Assembly: GCF_020520425.1 (NCBI RefSeq)
Contig: NC_079491.1
Location: forward strand, 30,557,449 to 30,621,448
Reading direction: 5' to 3'
Length of the DNA stretch: 64,000 nucleotides
DNA from: Spinacia oleracea
Taxonomy: Eukaryota > Streptophyta > Magnoliopsida > Caryophyllales > Amaranthaceae
The notes beneath the pieces are model-generated. The model ran no database searches. It saw only the letters and a list, made by a program, of their open reading frames with translations, and was not told the DNA's origin. Both the position numbers and the translations under genes were made by a program. Shown in pieces: positions 32,701 through 45,820 of this stretch. Positions within the stretch are counted from its first letter, which is position 1, and every line of letters starts with the position of its first letter.

Positions 32701-35330
32701 TAATCTTTTCCTGCTCTTCTCTCTCTCTAGGGTAATGATGATGGTGTAATCTCGAAGGGATTACGGACTAGGGACAAACGCTTTAAAACATTTCCGACAA
32801 AGATAGATGACAATTTCAGTGGCAGAATGGCAGTTTGGGGAGGGTGATCAAGGCAGAGAGAAAGGGGAAACTGGTTCAAACTTCAAAGTGTAGAACTTTC
32901 TGCATATTATATTGAACCCCTTCTATAGAGATTCTAGGACTGTAGGAGAACTATAACATGAAGTTTGTGGTAATAAATGGTGGTGTATGATGGAGAGAGA
33001 CTGTTCTGGTAAAAGGAAGGAGGACAACGGAAGGAAATGGCATGACATCTGGAGGGAAAAGGTTACGTTATTTGTGGGCTATTGACATTTTTGGGATTAA
33101 TTAGGTATGGTGTGTGTGTGTGTGTGCGCGCGCGCGTGCACGCATCTGGGGGGAGGGGGTTAAGGAAGGTCACCAGTGGGTAAAAGGTAAATTAAGGAGG
33201 CGGGGATAGTTTAGTACGATCACTTCAATGAAGGATGATTGTCAGCGAAAAAGTCATGTACTCTTCCATTGGAAGTACTTTCCAGAATACAGTGGTGAAT
33301 TTATAGAAAAAACATCAACTATTTAAAGAATATTTGAAACAACAATTCAGCCAGTTGCACAAAGATATTAATTGGTTGAACATGGTATGAAACCTATGCA
33401 TATTGGATACATTAAATTCATGATCTATTATGCAATTCAATAACTGAAAGTTCTTAGCTAACCCTATTTAACCTTCTGCTCTTATCATAGAGGGTCAGTA
33501 GTTTAGGATTATAGAGCCCGTTTAATATGAGTGGAGAAAATGGAATAACGTATCCTGCAAGATATGGTTTAACAAAGAATTTATTTTATAAGAATTGAGC
33601 AACATTTTCAGGGATATAGATATACTCCTTTCTTTTTCTAAAAAGGACTTATAAAAAAGGAATATGAAATCTACAATTCCTACTTTTCAAGCAAAAACAT
33701 AAAAAGCAATAACAAGGTGTAACTTACTTGGCAAGGCCTCTACGCCATGATAAAAAGGAATGTTTCTCATTGACATCAAGCTCATCCACTGTCATCTCAG
33801 CCTTCCATGGCGGCCTACAGAGGAAAAAGACAACTTACTCAAACTCAATCACGGATAAGAATTAAAAATTGCTCTGAGGTAAGTAACAATTATTACCTTC
33901 GAGGGACACGAAGGCTTCCAGCATGCAGTGCTTCCTCTTTCTTCTGTTGCTGCCTCCTCTGTTCAGGCGTCAAGGCAGGGGTGCTTGAACTGGAATCCCT
34001 GTATACAAGATCAAGACTATGTTCCATCAGTGAAAAAACATCACAAACATTAGCTGCACAAACAATGAATTGCAAATTTGCAACTGGTACAATATGGGGC
34101 CTATAGGCATGATGCGAGTTCAGATTTCTCCGGCACAAAGTGAATGCATTTCAAAGACAAAGTGAATGCATTTCAAAGACAAAGATCAGCCAGACAGCTT
34201 TCCACAAGGCTGGCCATTGCATTCAATACAGCAGCACTATTATTGGGCATACAAGAGATGGTAGTAAATATGATTAGCATATTAATAACAATTCTTCAAC
34301 AGTTGAAAACTCGGGTGTTTCCTCATCTCGAAACTAACTTCCAGAAGGCTTTATTTCCAGGAGATAGTGGCATTCATTGAATCAAAATTTATGCATCTTT
34401 CGGCACAGATTGTTCCATGTGCAGGTCCAAGGTGAGAAGTCACCACTAACCAGCACAATTCTGACTTTCTTCTCATTCTGATCAACACCTTTAAACTATA
34501 AACACACAGGAGACCAGCCCTGTACTGACTATGTAAATACTAAAGAAAGTAAGAAACCTTTTTGCTCAAATGAGACGTACAAGGTCCTTCAACTTCACAG
34601 ACACATTTCAATGTCTCATTTGAGCTTGCCACGAGCTCTGAACATACCTAGCTTAGCTACGAATCAACACTGTGCCTATAAACTTCCAATTTCTCTATCC
34701 TCACAACCATTCGCTTGAGTTTATGCTACTTTGGCTAATCAATTAATAAGGAATGTATACTCATACCCAACCTAATATGCATTCAAAGACAAACATACGT
34801 TCTTAATAGCCTTCTTCCCTACAATTCCTCATCAAACTTACAACAACGCCACCTTAAACCCCCAAACCGCCAGAAACTTCATTTGCCAATACAGGCTTGT
34901 TCAAGACAAAGATAGAGTTCTCCTCTTTTCCCTAAAACCCTAAAACCCCATGAAGCTGCAAAAATCCCACATCAGCAAATTTCCTAAAGCTCCAAGAAAC
35001 AGCATAAATCCTAACTTTCCTAAAAACCCTATTCAGAAGAGAAAAAAATAAGAACACACAACAGAATTCAACAATCAATAATAAAACAAAGTAGGGTACT
35101 ACATACGAATCAATGAGTATTTGAGGAACAGGGTTGTCGGCGGAGAAGACGCGGTCAGCTTCATCAGCTTGTTCAATAACAGCATCAATGTCGGAGACAT
35201 CGGTGACAGAGATGAGAGCTTTCTTGTTGTGGGTTTTGTAAAAACGACCTTTTTCTTTGGTTTCTTGGACTACTTGATTATGGTGCTTCACTAGAGCTCT
35301 TCCTAACCCTGTCTTTTCTCCCTTTCCCAT
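29752..35330 (-). CDS. LSG1: Large-subunit GTPase 1 (LSG1), circularly permuted GTPase, 7 coding exons
   Basis: Cytosolic GTPase of late 60S ribosome maturation; in the family, LSG1 drives release of the export adaptor NMD3. Coding exons on the minus strand: 35330-35107, 33998-33897, 33814-33728, 31606-31513, 31360-31304, 31064-30985, 30886-29752. Splice sites are GT-AG and the joined frame is 1779 nt (592 residues), close to plant LSG1. The start is the ATG giving MGKGEKTGLGRALVKHHN; the frame is open nine codons upstream but without an ATG. The motif order is permuted, as expected: G4 NKAD (exon 6) comes before the P-loop GYPNVGKSST and the G3 DCPG (exon 7). RCPDLE is in exon 5. The C-terminal tail is acidic and then Lys-rich (HKKPQRKKDRSWRV), likely for ribosome or nuclear contacts. 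No damage seen. Confidence 0.97.
33110..33145. repeat. Alternating purine-pyrimidine tract in LSG1 intron 3
   Basis: Thirty-six bases of unbroken purine-pyrimidine alternation: TG repeats, then CG repeats, then tgcacgcat. This composition favours Z-DNA. It lies in the 2.1-kb intron 31607-33727. Confidence 0.9.
34137..34180. repeat. 22-bp tandem duplication in LSG1 intron 1/2 region
   Basis: Two copies of the phrase aagtgaatgcatttcaaaga in direct tandem, inside the intron between exons 1 and 2. Confidence 0.85.
34935..34943 (-). promoter_or_regulatory. Telo-box in the first intron of LSG1
   Basis: AAACCCTAA on the plus strand, TTAGGGTTT on the gene strand, within a longer run of the same repeat and about 165 bp inside intron 1. 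Telo-boxes are common near the start of plant ribosome-biogenesis genes, which fits LSG1. A role here is inference. Confidence 0.5.
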
Positions 35331-36086
35331 TTTCTCTCCCTTCCTTTCTCTCTTCAAAAATCTAATTAGCTAATTTCAAGGGTTTGCTGGAAGAAGGAGG
35401 CGGCTATGCCTGGCTGGAAATGGATGAATTTGGGGAGACCGAGTTATGAGTTAGCTCGTTCGAGTCCACGTATGTGCTGAGTTCATGCTTCGTGGGTTCT
35501 ACAATCCATCTTTTGATTTTTTGAGGGACGGTGAAACCTAATGTTTATCTCCCAAAAAATGTCAGCTTATTTGTGCGAAATTGCTTATTACTCTGGTAAA
35601 TGGGTCAAGTTCAATTGGTTTTGGTCGCGGGTCAAAATACTCGGATCCTTTAAAATACTCATTTTTCATATTTTTCAATTTTAAAAGACGTTGTTCACAT
35701 GTAAGGAGACAGAAAGTTACGCTTCTTTAACTTCTCGCGCTGATTCTTCTTCCGCTTCACTTCTGCTGGATTTTCCCTAAAATTCTACTATTTGTTCTTC
35801 AGATCTTCGACTCAACCTAAAGGTAAGAACAATTCCTAATTTTTGCGTGACTTGTTCTTAAGTTTTGCGATTCTTCTTCCACTGTGCGATTCTTGTTCAT
35901 TTGTGCGATTATTGTTCGTCTCTTCATTTTCGTACTTTTATGCTCTTCGCTCTTTTGATTTAGCTTCGTTTTGGCTTATGCTATTATATTTTAAAGTTGT
36001 CAGATCATTTTTGTCATTACTTAATTCTTTTTTTTGTGTTTTTCGTTTGGATTTGCTTCAAAATGCTTTACTTCTACTCCTTGATA
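35331..36086. other. LSG1 promoter and possible 5' non-coding exon of a + strand gene
   Basis: Nearest LSG1 is a pyrimidine-rich leader (on the gene strand, GA-rich on plus). About 35700-35822 on the plus strand looks like an untranslated first exon ending in a donor (acctaaag/gtaagaac). The coding part it served may be the decayed ORF beginning at 47553, now separated by the Helitron and Copia-B insertions. Confidence 0.35.
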
Positions 36087-36342
36087 CTTCCTCCATTTAT
36101 TTTAATTGCACCATCTTAGGTTTTGCACTATTCACATATTCTTATATAGTTATTTTTTGTGAGTTATATGTAAAGAAAAATATATTCATGTGGAATCTTG
36201 TTAGATTCGTCTCGAAATATACTTTCAAATGATAAAATTTTCATAATTTTTTCAAATGTATAATGAGAGATATTAATGGTTAAAATAGTACATTGGCAAG
36301 CGTGAAATCTAAGATGGTGCAATTAAAAAAAATTAGAGGAAG
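36087..36342. mobile_element. Stowaway-like MITE
   Basis: 256 bp flanked by TA on both sides (36085-36086 and 36343-36344). The terminal repeats, cttcctccatttattttaat and its near reverse complement, extend inward to caccatctta/taagatggtg. No coding capacity. Confidence 0.75.
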
Positions 36343-36821
36343 TATAATTTTTTGACACTCCAATTGTTTTAGTTTAGAATTTTGGTTATTTAATATGATA
36401 TCAGTACATTTAGTTTTGATTTGTTTAATATCTAGAAATAAAGAATATCTTAAGAAAACACATGTATAAGTGTCATATTAGTTTAGTCAAGCATTCGAAG
36501 TAATAAGTTTTCTGACGAATTAGTTAAGTATGCTAACCAATTAGTTACCTATTTAAAGAAACTAGCTTTTGAGCCCGTTCAAAGAACGGGCGGTTGTATA
36601 TTGGTTGTTCAGATGTCTTTTAAAGTTTTAATTAGTTAGTACTTGTGATTTTTGCTAACATATGAATTAAATAAAGGTGTAATTTAAAGGTTGAAATGAT
36701 GAATAAATATTGGATGTTAAAGTGGTGGAGTGGAAGAGACTAATGAGTATAGTAGACTATTAATAAATAACTTGATGTTGATTAAGGAAAATGGAGTGGA
36801 AGAGGCATTAGAAGTTGTAAA

Positions 36822-38216
36822 TGTTAGGTTATGATACATATGACAATTCATAAATCATGCGGAAACAACCATTGAGCCAGGAATACATATTATTTACACA
36901 TAATCATTTAGCATAGTTTAGATGCATACTCTTTGTTGCGTGCCTTCCCTAGCTGCGCCTGAACCGAACAAGAACAAGTCTTTAGGACTCCAAGTGTCGT
37001 CCCTCCGTAGATAGTCCACAGCACGTCCGGATCCGCCTTAAGATTGACCAACTAGAATCGCCCTTAAGGTACTATTATTTTCGGCACTTTTAGGCAAATG
37101 TGTGACTGAATTTTTCTCTCAAAAACTCACTTTGAATACTTGAAAACTCGTTGTAAATATGTGACCCTAGGCACTTATTTATAGAGTTTATGGAAAGGAA
37201 TTATAATCCTATTAGAATACAAATCTATTTAATTATAACTCTACTAGGATTCTAATTAAACAAAGTTTATCTATTAGGATTAGATTTAATCATATTACGA
37301 ATCCCGGTAGCCTTAGGATTCCGAGTAACACACACGAGTGGCGCACAAGCATCGCACGCCCGCACGCAGGCCTTGCGGCCCACGCCGAGCGCACAGCGCA
37401 AGGCCCACTGTCGCAGCCTTGTCCGCGCGCGCGCCCAAGCTTCGGCTGGGCCTGGCTTTTGCGCTGGGCCTGGTCGTATGCTTGGCGTGTGGTTGTTGCG
37501 CTTGGCTTGCTGGGCGATGGCCCGGCTTCGTGCTGGGCCTTCGTCTGGCAGGCCTCGTCCGATGCTAATTCGTACGATACGCTTCCGATTAAATTCTCGA
37601 TTCCGGAATTCATTTCCGATACGAACAATATTTAATATTTCCGATTCCGGAATTAATTTCCGTTTCGAACAAATATTTAATATTTCCGTTTCCGGAATTA
37701 TTTTCCGATTCCGATAATATTTCCGATTCTGACAATATTTCCGTTTCCGGCAATATTTCCGATTCCGGTAATATTTCCATTTCCGATAATATTTTCCGAT
37801 ACGTACCATGTTTCCGTTTCCGGCAAAATCTACGACTTGGATAATATTTATATTTCCGATACGATCCATATTTCCGCTTCCGGCAATATCATCGTTTCCG
37901 GAGTATTCATTTCTTGCCTGTGACGATCTTAGCTCCCACTGAAACCAAGATCCGTCGATTCCGAATATCCATAGATGGAGTATTTAATGCCATTAAATAC
38001 TTGATCCGTTTACGTACTATTTGTGTGACCCTACGGGTTCAGTCAAGAGTAAGCTGTGGATTAATATCATTAATTCCACTTGAACTGAAGCGGCCTCTAG
38101 CTAGGCATTCAGCTCACTTGATCTCACTGAATTATTAACTTGTTAATTAATACTGAACCGCATTTATTAGACTTAACATTGAATGCATACTTGGACCAAG
38201 GGCATTATTTCCTTCA
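36822..38216 (-). repeat. 3' LTR of Copia-B
   Basis: 1395 bp. The extra 12 bases relative to the other LTR (tccatttccgat, about 37776-37787) are one partial unit of the TTTCCG minisatellite. TATA box at 37176-37183 on the minus strand. Confidence 0.95.
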
Positions 38217-38227
38217 GTCTCCCACTT
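38217..38227 (-). other. Polypurine tract of Copia-B
   Basis: The minus strand reads AAGTGGGAGAC directly before the 3' LTR start TGAAGG. Confidence 0.85.
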
Positions 38228-39081
38228 GTCCTTAGGGACAAGTGTGCATTTCCTAATTCCTTTGTCACTCGATGCTTGCTCTTGAACATAAGGTAAGAGT
38301 TGTCATCCTTATTATGTTCAGAGGTGTTCCTCGGTTTCAGAGTTCAACTGATCAAATAAACAGATAATCATAGCCTATGATTCATCCGAGCACGGCCATG
38401 CATTTCACAGTTTCTAGCTCTCCGAGTGGCCTTGTACAACTTTTAAGCATCTCATCCCGATTTATGGGAGGACAATCCCAATCTTGCGATCTTGAGATTA
38501 GACTTCGTTTGATAGGTGATTACCTGAGCGTTGCCTTTATAGCCTCCTTTTACGGTGCGACGGTTGGTCAACGTCAAAGCAACCAGTTCTCAAACAAGTA
38601 ATCTCAAACCACTCAGGTATTGAGGATTTAGTGTCTAATAATTTTAATGAAATTTACTTATGACAGATTTTCATCTCTTACAGTAAAGTTTCATAGGTCT
38701 TGTCCGATACTAGTCTTCCCAAAGTAAGTATCTATGCAAATGATTATGACATTGCCATGTCCACATAGTTCAAGAAACAGAACTACTAGTCATCTTGCAT
38801 TCTAGTCGTCTAACGTTTTCTATGCGTCCAATTTTATAGAAAACTCCGACTAGGGACCATTTTCAACCTTTGACATTCAAGTTCACTTGATAGACATTTC
38901 TTAGTCACAGGACTGGTCCTGACAGTCTATCTTGAATATATCGTCAAATTGAAGGGACTCATCATTTAATAAACCACAAATTAAATGGAAAAATGAATTC
39001 TTTTCATTTATTGTGAATGATTAACCAATAATGTTTTACAAAGATTTAAACTCTAAAACTTTAAAACATTAAACAGGGTCA

Positions 39082-42000
39082 TCAAAGCCATTCTCCAATA
39101 TGCTTGATTCCCATAGCTGCAGTGTGCGAGTTGTGCTTCGCCTGCGGCAGAGGTTTAGTCAATGGATCTGATATGTTGTCATCAGTTCCAATCTTGCTTA
39201 TCTCGACTTCTTTTCTTTCAACGAACTCTCGTAGAAGGTGAAATCTACGAAGTACAGGCTTGACTCTCTGGTGGTGTCTAGGCTCCTTTGCCTGTGCAAT
39301 AGCTCCGTTATTATCACAATACAGGGCTATTGGTCCTTTAATGGAGGGGACTACACCAAGTTCACCTATGAACTTCCTTAGCCATATAGCTTCCTTTGCT
39401 GCTTCATGTGCAGCAATGTACTCCGCTTCAGTTGTAGAATCCGCAATGGTGCTTTGCTTAGCACTTTTCCAGCTTACTACACCCCCGTTGAGGCAGAAGA
39501 CAAACCCAGACTGTGATCTGAAATCATCTTTGTCGATTTGGAAACTTGCGTCCGTATAGCCTTTAACAATTAATTCATCATCTCCACCATAGACCAGGAA
39601 GTCATCTTTGTGCCTTTTCAGGTACTTCAGAATATTCTTGGCAGCAGTCCAATGCGCCTCTCCTGGGTCTGACTGGTATCTGCTCGTAGCACTGAGTGCG
39701 TACGCAACATCCGGGCGTGTACATATCATAGCATACATTATTGAACCAATCAATGATGCATATAGAATCCCATTCATTTGTCTACGCTCATCAAGTGTTT
39801 TTGGGCACTGAGTCTTGCTTAGAGTTATTCCATGAGACATGGGTAGGTAGCCTCGCTTGGAGTCTGCCATCTTGAACCTATCAAGCACCTTATTGATATA
39901 AGTGCTTTGACTAAGTCCAATCATCCTTTTAGATATATCTCTGTAAATCTTGATGCCCAATATGTACTGTGCTTCTCCTAGATCTTTCATCAAAAAACAT
40001 TTCCCAAGCCAAATCTTGACAGAGTTCAACATAGGAATGTCATTTCCGATAAGTAATATGTCGTCGACATATAATACTAGGAAAGCAATTTTGCTCCCAC
40101 TGACCTTCTTGTATACACAAGTTTCGTCTGCGTTCTTGATGAAACCAAAGTCACTGACTGCTTCATCAAAACGTATATTCCAGCTCCTGGATGCCTGCTT
40201 CAATCCGTAGATTGACTTCTTTAGCTTGCATACCTTTTTAGCATTCTTTGGATCCTCAAAACCTTCAGGCTGTGTCATAAACACAGTTTCTGTTAAAACG
40301 CCGTTTAAGAAAGCAGTTTTGACATCCATCTGCCATATTTCGTAATCGTAATATGCAGCGATTGCTAACATTATCCGAATAGACTTTAGCATTGCAACTG
40401 GTGAAAAAGTTTCATCGTAATCCACACCGTGGACTTGCCTGTAACCTTTTGCAACCAATCTAGCTTTGAAAACTTCAAGTTTCCCATCCTTGTCCTTTTT
40501 TAGTTTGAAAACCCATTTGCTTCCAATGGCTTGGTAGCCATCTGGCAAATCGACCAAATCCCATACTTGGTTTTCAGACATGGAGTCTAATTCAGATTGC
40601 ATGGCTTCTTGCCATTGCTTGGAGCTAGGGCTCTTCATAGCTTGTTTGTAAGTCGCAGGTTCATCACTTTCAAGTAATAGAACGTCATAGCTCTCGTTCG
40701 TCAAAATACCTAAGTATCTTTCCGGTTGAGATCTATATCTTTGCGATCTACGCGGGGTAACATTTCTAGATTGACCATGATTCTCACCAGATTCTTCTAA
40801 AAATCTCTGAGTTTCATCCTGAATGTCTTCTTGAGCATTCTCTAGAGTTTGTTGTTCGACTCGAATTTCTTCGAGGTCTACTTTTCTCCCACTTGTCATT
40901 TTGGAAATGTGATCTTTCTCCAAAAAGACACCATCTCGAGCAACAAACACCTTGTTCTCAGATGTATTGTAGAAGTAATACCCCTTTGTCTCCTTTGGAT
41001 AGCCCACAAGGATACATTTGTCAGATTTTAGATGAAGTTTGTCTGAAATTAATCGTTTGACGTATACTTCACATCCCCAAATCTTAAGAAAAGACACATT
41101 TGGAGGCTTTCCAAACCATAACTCATATGGAGTCTTTTCGACAGCTTTAGACGGAGCTCTATTTATAGTGAGTGCAGCTGTATTTAGTGCATGTCCCCAG
41201 AATTCTAATGGAAGTTTGGCCTGACCCATCATTGACCTGACCATGTCTAGCAAGGTTCTGTTCCTCCGTTCCGACACACCGTTCCATTGTGGTGTTCCTG
41301 GAGGAGTCAATTCTGATAGAATTCCACATTCTTTCAGATGGTCATCAAATTCATAGCTCAGATATTCACCGCCTCTATCAGACCGCAGTGCCTTAATCTT
41401 CTTGCCTAATTGATTCTCTACTTCACTCTGAAATTCCTTGAATTGTCAAAGGATTCAGACTTATGCTTCATTAGGTAGACATAACCATATCTACTGAAGT
41501 CATCAGTGAAAGTGATAAAGTAGCTGAAACCACCTCTAGCATTTGTACTCATTGGTCCACATACATCTGTATGGATTAAACCCAATAGTTCATTTGCTCT
41601 TTCTCCAACTTTAGAGAAAGGTTGCTTTGTCATTTTGCCAAGTAAACATGATTCGCATTTACCATAATCCTCTAAGTCAAATGGTTCTAGAATTCCTTCC
41701 TTTTGAAGTCTTTCTAAGCGTTTCAAGTTTATATGGCCTAATCGACAATGCCACATATAGGTGAGATCTGAATCATCCTTTTTGGCCTTTTTGGTATTTA
41801 TGTTATATACTTGTTTGTCGTGATCTAATAAATAAAGTCCATTGACTAATCTAGCAGATCCATAAAACATCTCTTTAAAATAAAACGAACAACTATTGTC
41901 TTTTATTAAAAAGGAAAATCCCTTAGCATCTAAGCAAGAAACTGAAATGATGTTTTTAGTAAGACTTGGAACATGGAAACATTCTTCCAGTTCCAAAACT

Positions 42001-43046
42001 AGCCCGGAGGGCAACGACAAATAGTAAGTTCCTACAGCTAATGCAGCAATCCGTGCTCCATTTCCCACTCGTAGGTCGACTTCACCCTTGCTTAACTTTC
42101 TACTTCTTCTTAGTCCCTGTGGATTGGAACATAAGTGTGAGCCACAACCTGTATCTAATACCCAAGAAGTTGAATTAGCAAGTATACAGTCTATAACGAA
42201 AATACCTGAAGATGGAACGACTGTTCCGTTCTTCTGATCTTCCTTTAGCTTCAAGCAATCTCTCTTCCAATGCCCCTTCTTCTTGCAGTAGAAGCATTCA
42301 GATTCAGAAGTGGGTTGACTGACCTTCCTCTTTACAGATTTGGCGCCAGTTTGCTTAGTTGGGCTGGCTTTGTTGCCACCTTCCTTAGCATTCCTCTTCT
42401 TTCCAGATTTCTTGAACTTGCCCCCACGCACCATAAGCACATCCTGCTTATCACTTTTGAGCGTCTTTTCAACGGTCTTCAGCATACCGTGAAGCTCAGT
42501 GAGCGTTTTGTCCAGACTATTCATACTGTAGTTCAGTTTGAACTGATCATACCCGCTATGAAGAGAATGGAGGATGGTGTCTATAGCCATTTCCTGAGAA
42601 AATTGCTGATCCAGCCGACTCATATTCTCAATGACTCCAATCATTTTGAGAACATGTGGACTTACGGGCTCGCCTTTTTTAAGCTTGGTCTCAAGAATTT
42701 GCCTATGAGTCTCGAATCTTTCGACTCGAGCCAGATCTTGGAACATGTTCTTCAACTCACTGATGATTGTGAAAGCATCTGAGTTGATGAACGTTTTCTG
42801 CAGATCCGCACTCATGGTGGCGAGCATTAGACATTTCACATCCTTGTTGGCATCAATCCAACGATTGAGGGCTGCCTGAGTGACCCCGTCGCCTGCGGCT
42901 TCGGGCATCGCCTCTTCTAGGACATACTCCTTTTCTTCCTGCATAAGAACTATTTGCAAGTTCCTTTGCCAGTCAAGGAAGTTTTTCCCGTTCAACTTCT
43001 CCTTTTCGAGAATTGATCGAATGTTGAATGAATTGTTGTTTGCCAT
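39082..43046 (-). pseudogene. Copia gag-pol polyprotein with one frameshift
   Basis: Single gag-pol frame in Copia order. The start is ATG at 43044-43046 (MANNNSFNIRSIL); an in-frame upstream ATG at 43139 would add 31 hydrophobic residues unlike gag. The gag domain is followed by a zinc knuckle CFYCKKKGHWKRDC (about 42250-42300), protease VLDTGCGSH (about 42140), integrase HHCC (HCRLGH...CESC, about 41660-41760) and a DDE core (HTDVCG, then SERRNRTLLD), reverse transcriptase with YVDDILLIGND (about 40050) and RNase H with GYTDAS and TTEAEYIA. A single base is missing near 41443 (minus-strand GACAATTC), shifting the frame within integrase; reading resumes in the next frame to the stop at 39082. 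No other stop seen in about 1300 codons. Lineage within Copia not assigned. Confidence 0.93.
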
Positions 43047-43139
43047 ATTAAAAACTACAATTGAAAAGAATAAACAAATAAATAACCATTCACAGTTTCT
43101 CTTATTAAACTTAAATTCTAGCATACATGCATAATTCAA

Positions 43140-45805
43140 TGTTTATTAAGCATTTTATTCAAGTTATGTGTTCCGGCAGGTGTGAATAAAATGATTCCAA
43201 GATCCTAAAATCATTGAAGAACTAAGCACAGTTTGTCGACTTAATCCTAAAACATCTTAGGTAAGCAAAAGCCTTTTGCTAATAGTCTAGAAACTATTCT
43301 TGGTTGATAGGTACGTCTAAGAACTTATTAGGTAAACCTATCGATTTTGCCACGACATAAAAGGATTCCTTACTTATATCGTTGAGTTTCACCAAAACTA
43401 ACATGTACTCACAATTATTTGTGTACCTTGCCCCTTTAGGACCAATAAGTAACACCTCGCTGAGCGAAAACTATTACTAGATTGATGTAAAGGATATCCA
43501 AGCAAGTGTATATTTTGGCATGGCACCTTTTAACTCAATTTTTTTTAAAGTTTGGAACTTAAGGCTCTTACTATGTTGGTTAGATTTTAAGTGAACTAAA
43601 ATCCTTAATCATGCAACATAATCAAGCTTTTGATCTCATGCATTTTAAGACATATTTAAAAGCAATAAATAACTTAAAATATGCATAAGATAAATGTGAT
43701 CTAGTATGGCCCGACTTCATCTTGAAGCTTTAACTTCAAAGTCCGTCTTGAAAATCTCCGTGGGAGGCACCATTTTCTTCAAATAGGATAAGCTATAATT
43801 AAAACTAATTACAACTATTTGATGGTACGCAGACCATATTTGAATTGAAAAACAACTTTGGTACTTTAGACCAATTACATTCAAGTTAATGGTACGCAGA
43901 CCATATTTTCTATCCTATTTGGGCCATACTAGTCACTTCATAACCTGCAAAACAGTACATATACAATATATACCATTCACCCATTCATTATCATGAATGG
44001 CCCACATAGCTGGTTAGTAAAACACATTATGCATCACGTAAACATTTGCAGCAATTAATCAAGGGCACCAATAATCTACCAATTATTCAGTCCTTATTAA
44101 TTCTAATCAAGTTGTTTTAACCTTAAGGATTTGTAGACCTAATCAAGAGTTTATGACTAAAAGGGCTCCCACTTAAACCAATAAATTCATATGCTTTACT
44201 AATTTTAAACATAAAAATGTATTTCTAGTCTAACCGGAAACATACAAATTTAATTAAAATTTAAAGCTCATATAAATTTATAATTGAATCCAAAAAGTTT
44301 AATTTAATTTCAGTCGTATTTAAATTAATTCGTGATTTTAATTTTAGTAAAATAATTAGAATAAATAAAATTTATTATAATTACAATATTCAAAATTAAA
44401 ATCCAAGAAAATAATTTAAATTATTAATTTTAAAATTAATTAAAATTACGTAAACTGAAAATTTCAAATTAAAATTTCAAAACGATCTAATCGTAACGCA
44501 ACAGCCTCACGCATCGCACGCCCATGGGCCACACACACACAGCCATCGCTGGCCATGTGCGCGCAGCCCATGCGCTGCGTCGCATAGCTGCTGCTGCTAT
44601 CCTTCGCAAGGCTCCACGCGAGCTTGTGCTCGCTGCGCGCGCGCCAGCGCTCGATGCACGCGAGCCATCGCTCGCTGCGTTCGCTCGCCAGCGCTCGCTG
44701 TGCGCGCTCGCCAGCGCTTGCTTTGTGCGAGCCAGCGCTCGCTGCGCGAGGCATCGACGCTGGGCGCAGCACTCGTGGCACGCGAGCTTGCGCTCGCTGC
44801 GCGTGAGGCTGCGCGCGCTTGCGCGAGGCAGTGCGCGTTGTGGCGCAGCTCGCTTGCTGCCCACACGTGACTGCTGTGCCTTGCATTCGCCCTCGCCCAT
44901 TCGTCCATTGCTCATAGCCCACGACACAAGGCAGGGCTGCTGCCTTGTGCTCGTGCACCATGGCCTTGCTCATTGCATTCGTGCCGCATGGGCGACGAGC
45001 TCCCTTGCTCGTCGTCACATGCCCGCACTATACAACACCCCTTAAGGGTAACACGTAGCGTCCATTGCTTTGTGCGTGCAAGTTATATGAACGAATCGCA
45101 TAAAATTTTAAAATTTTATATTTAAAATTAATGACAAATTAATAAATAATATTAATTTCATAATTTTAGGGCGAAAAATCGGAAATTTATTATTCAATTG
45201 ATTTCCGATTAACATGGATTCAATTCTAGGTCATAAAAATTTAAAATTTATCATAAATTTACAATTTTTATGGTGGTTTTTAATCATAGGTATCTAATTA
45301 AATCATAATTAATTATGAAAATCAAATTAATTCTAAATTATTCTAATTTTCAACAAATTAATCATAATTACAAATTAGATTGCATAATTAACAAGGCTAG
45401 ACATTCAAACTTGTTAAACATATACAGTAGGTCAATCAAAAATTCAAGATTTATCAACAAGAATCGCAAATATTTAATTTAACATCTTAAATTTACGAAA
45501 TTTTGCATTCGAAAAACTAAAACCTTCGAAAAGTCATAGTTAGGCTTCGAATTTGAGAATTCTGGGTTCGGCAGAAAAAAAAAATTTGTCAAAATTTTAG
45601 AATGCCTTTTACATGCGGAATTGACACAAAAATCACTCGATTTGGATGAGTAACGAAGAAACTGCCGAAAAACTGCGTACGTATAATTAAATAAACGCAA
45701 TTTGCAATTAATTTACAATTACGAAAATTAATCACCCCTTTTAATTCTTGCAAATTTGTAATATTTAACCATGTTCATGCAATTTAGATTATGAAAATAA
45801 TAAGA
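43140..45805 (-). other. Untranslated leader of Copia-B
   Basis: AT-rich, with a direct repeat of tggtacgcagaccatattt (about 43823 and 43892) and a GC-rich block at 44490-45040 made of cgctcgctgcg-type short repeats. The block is open in several frames on both strands and has no protein motif. A 7-bp stem (cgacgag 44993-44999 with ctcgtcg 45008-45014, loop ctcccttg) is conserved in Copia-A at 882-903. Confidence 0.7.
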
Positions 45806-45819
45806 GGCTCGTGATACCA
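45806..45819 (-). other. Primer binding site of Copia-B with an extra base
   Basis: The minus strand reads TGGTATCACGAGCC. Compared with TGGTATCAGAGCC in Copia-A there is one inserted C, leaving eight bases of uninterrupted pairing with initiator tRNA-Met next to the LTR. Confidence 0.85.
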
Positions 45820-45820
45820 C

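Noticed and set aside
32447-32749. 100-codon Pro-rich ORF in LSG1 intron 3
   Set aside because: Made of diverged direct repeats of C-rich intron sequence. No domain and no splice signals tie it to LSG1.
43047-43139. Upstream ATG extending Copia-B gag by 31 hydrophobic residues
   Set aside because: Copia gag proteins normally begin near the MANNNSF-type start; the extension looks like leader sequence.
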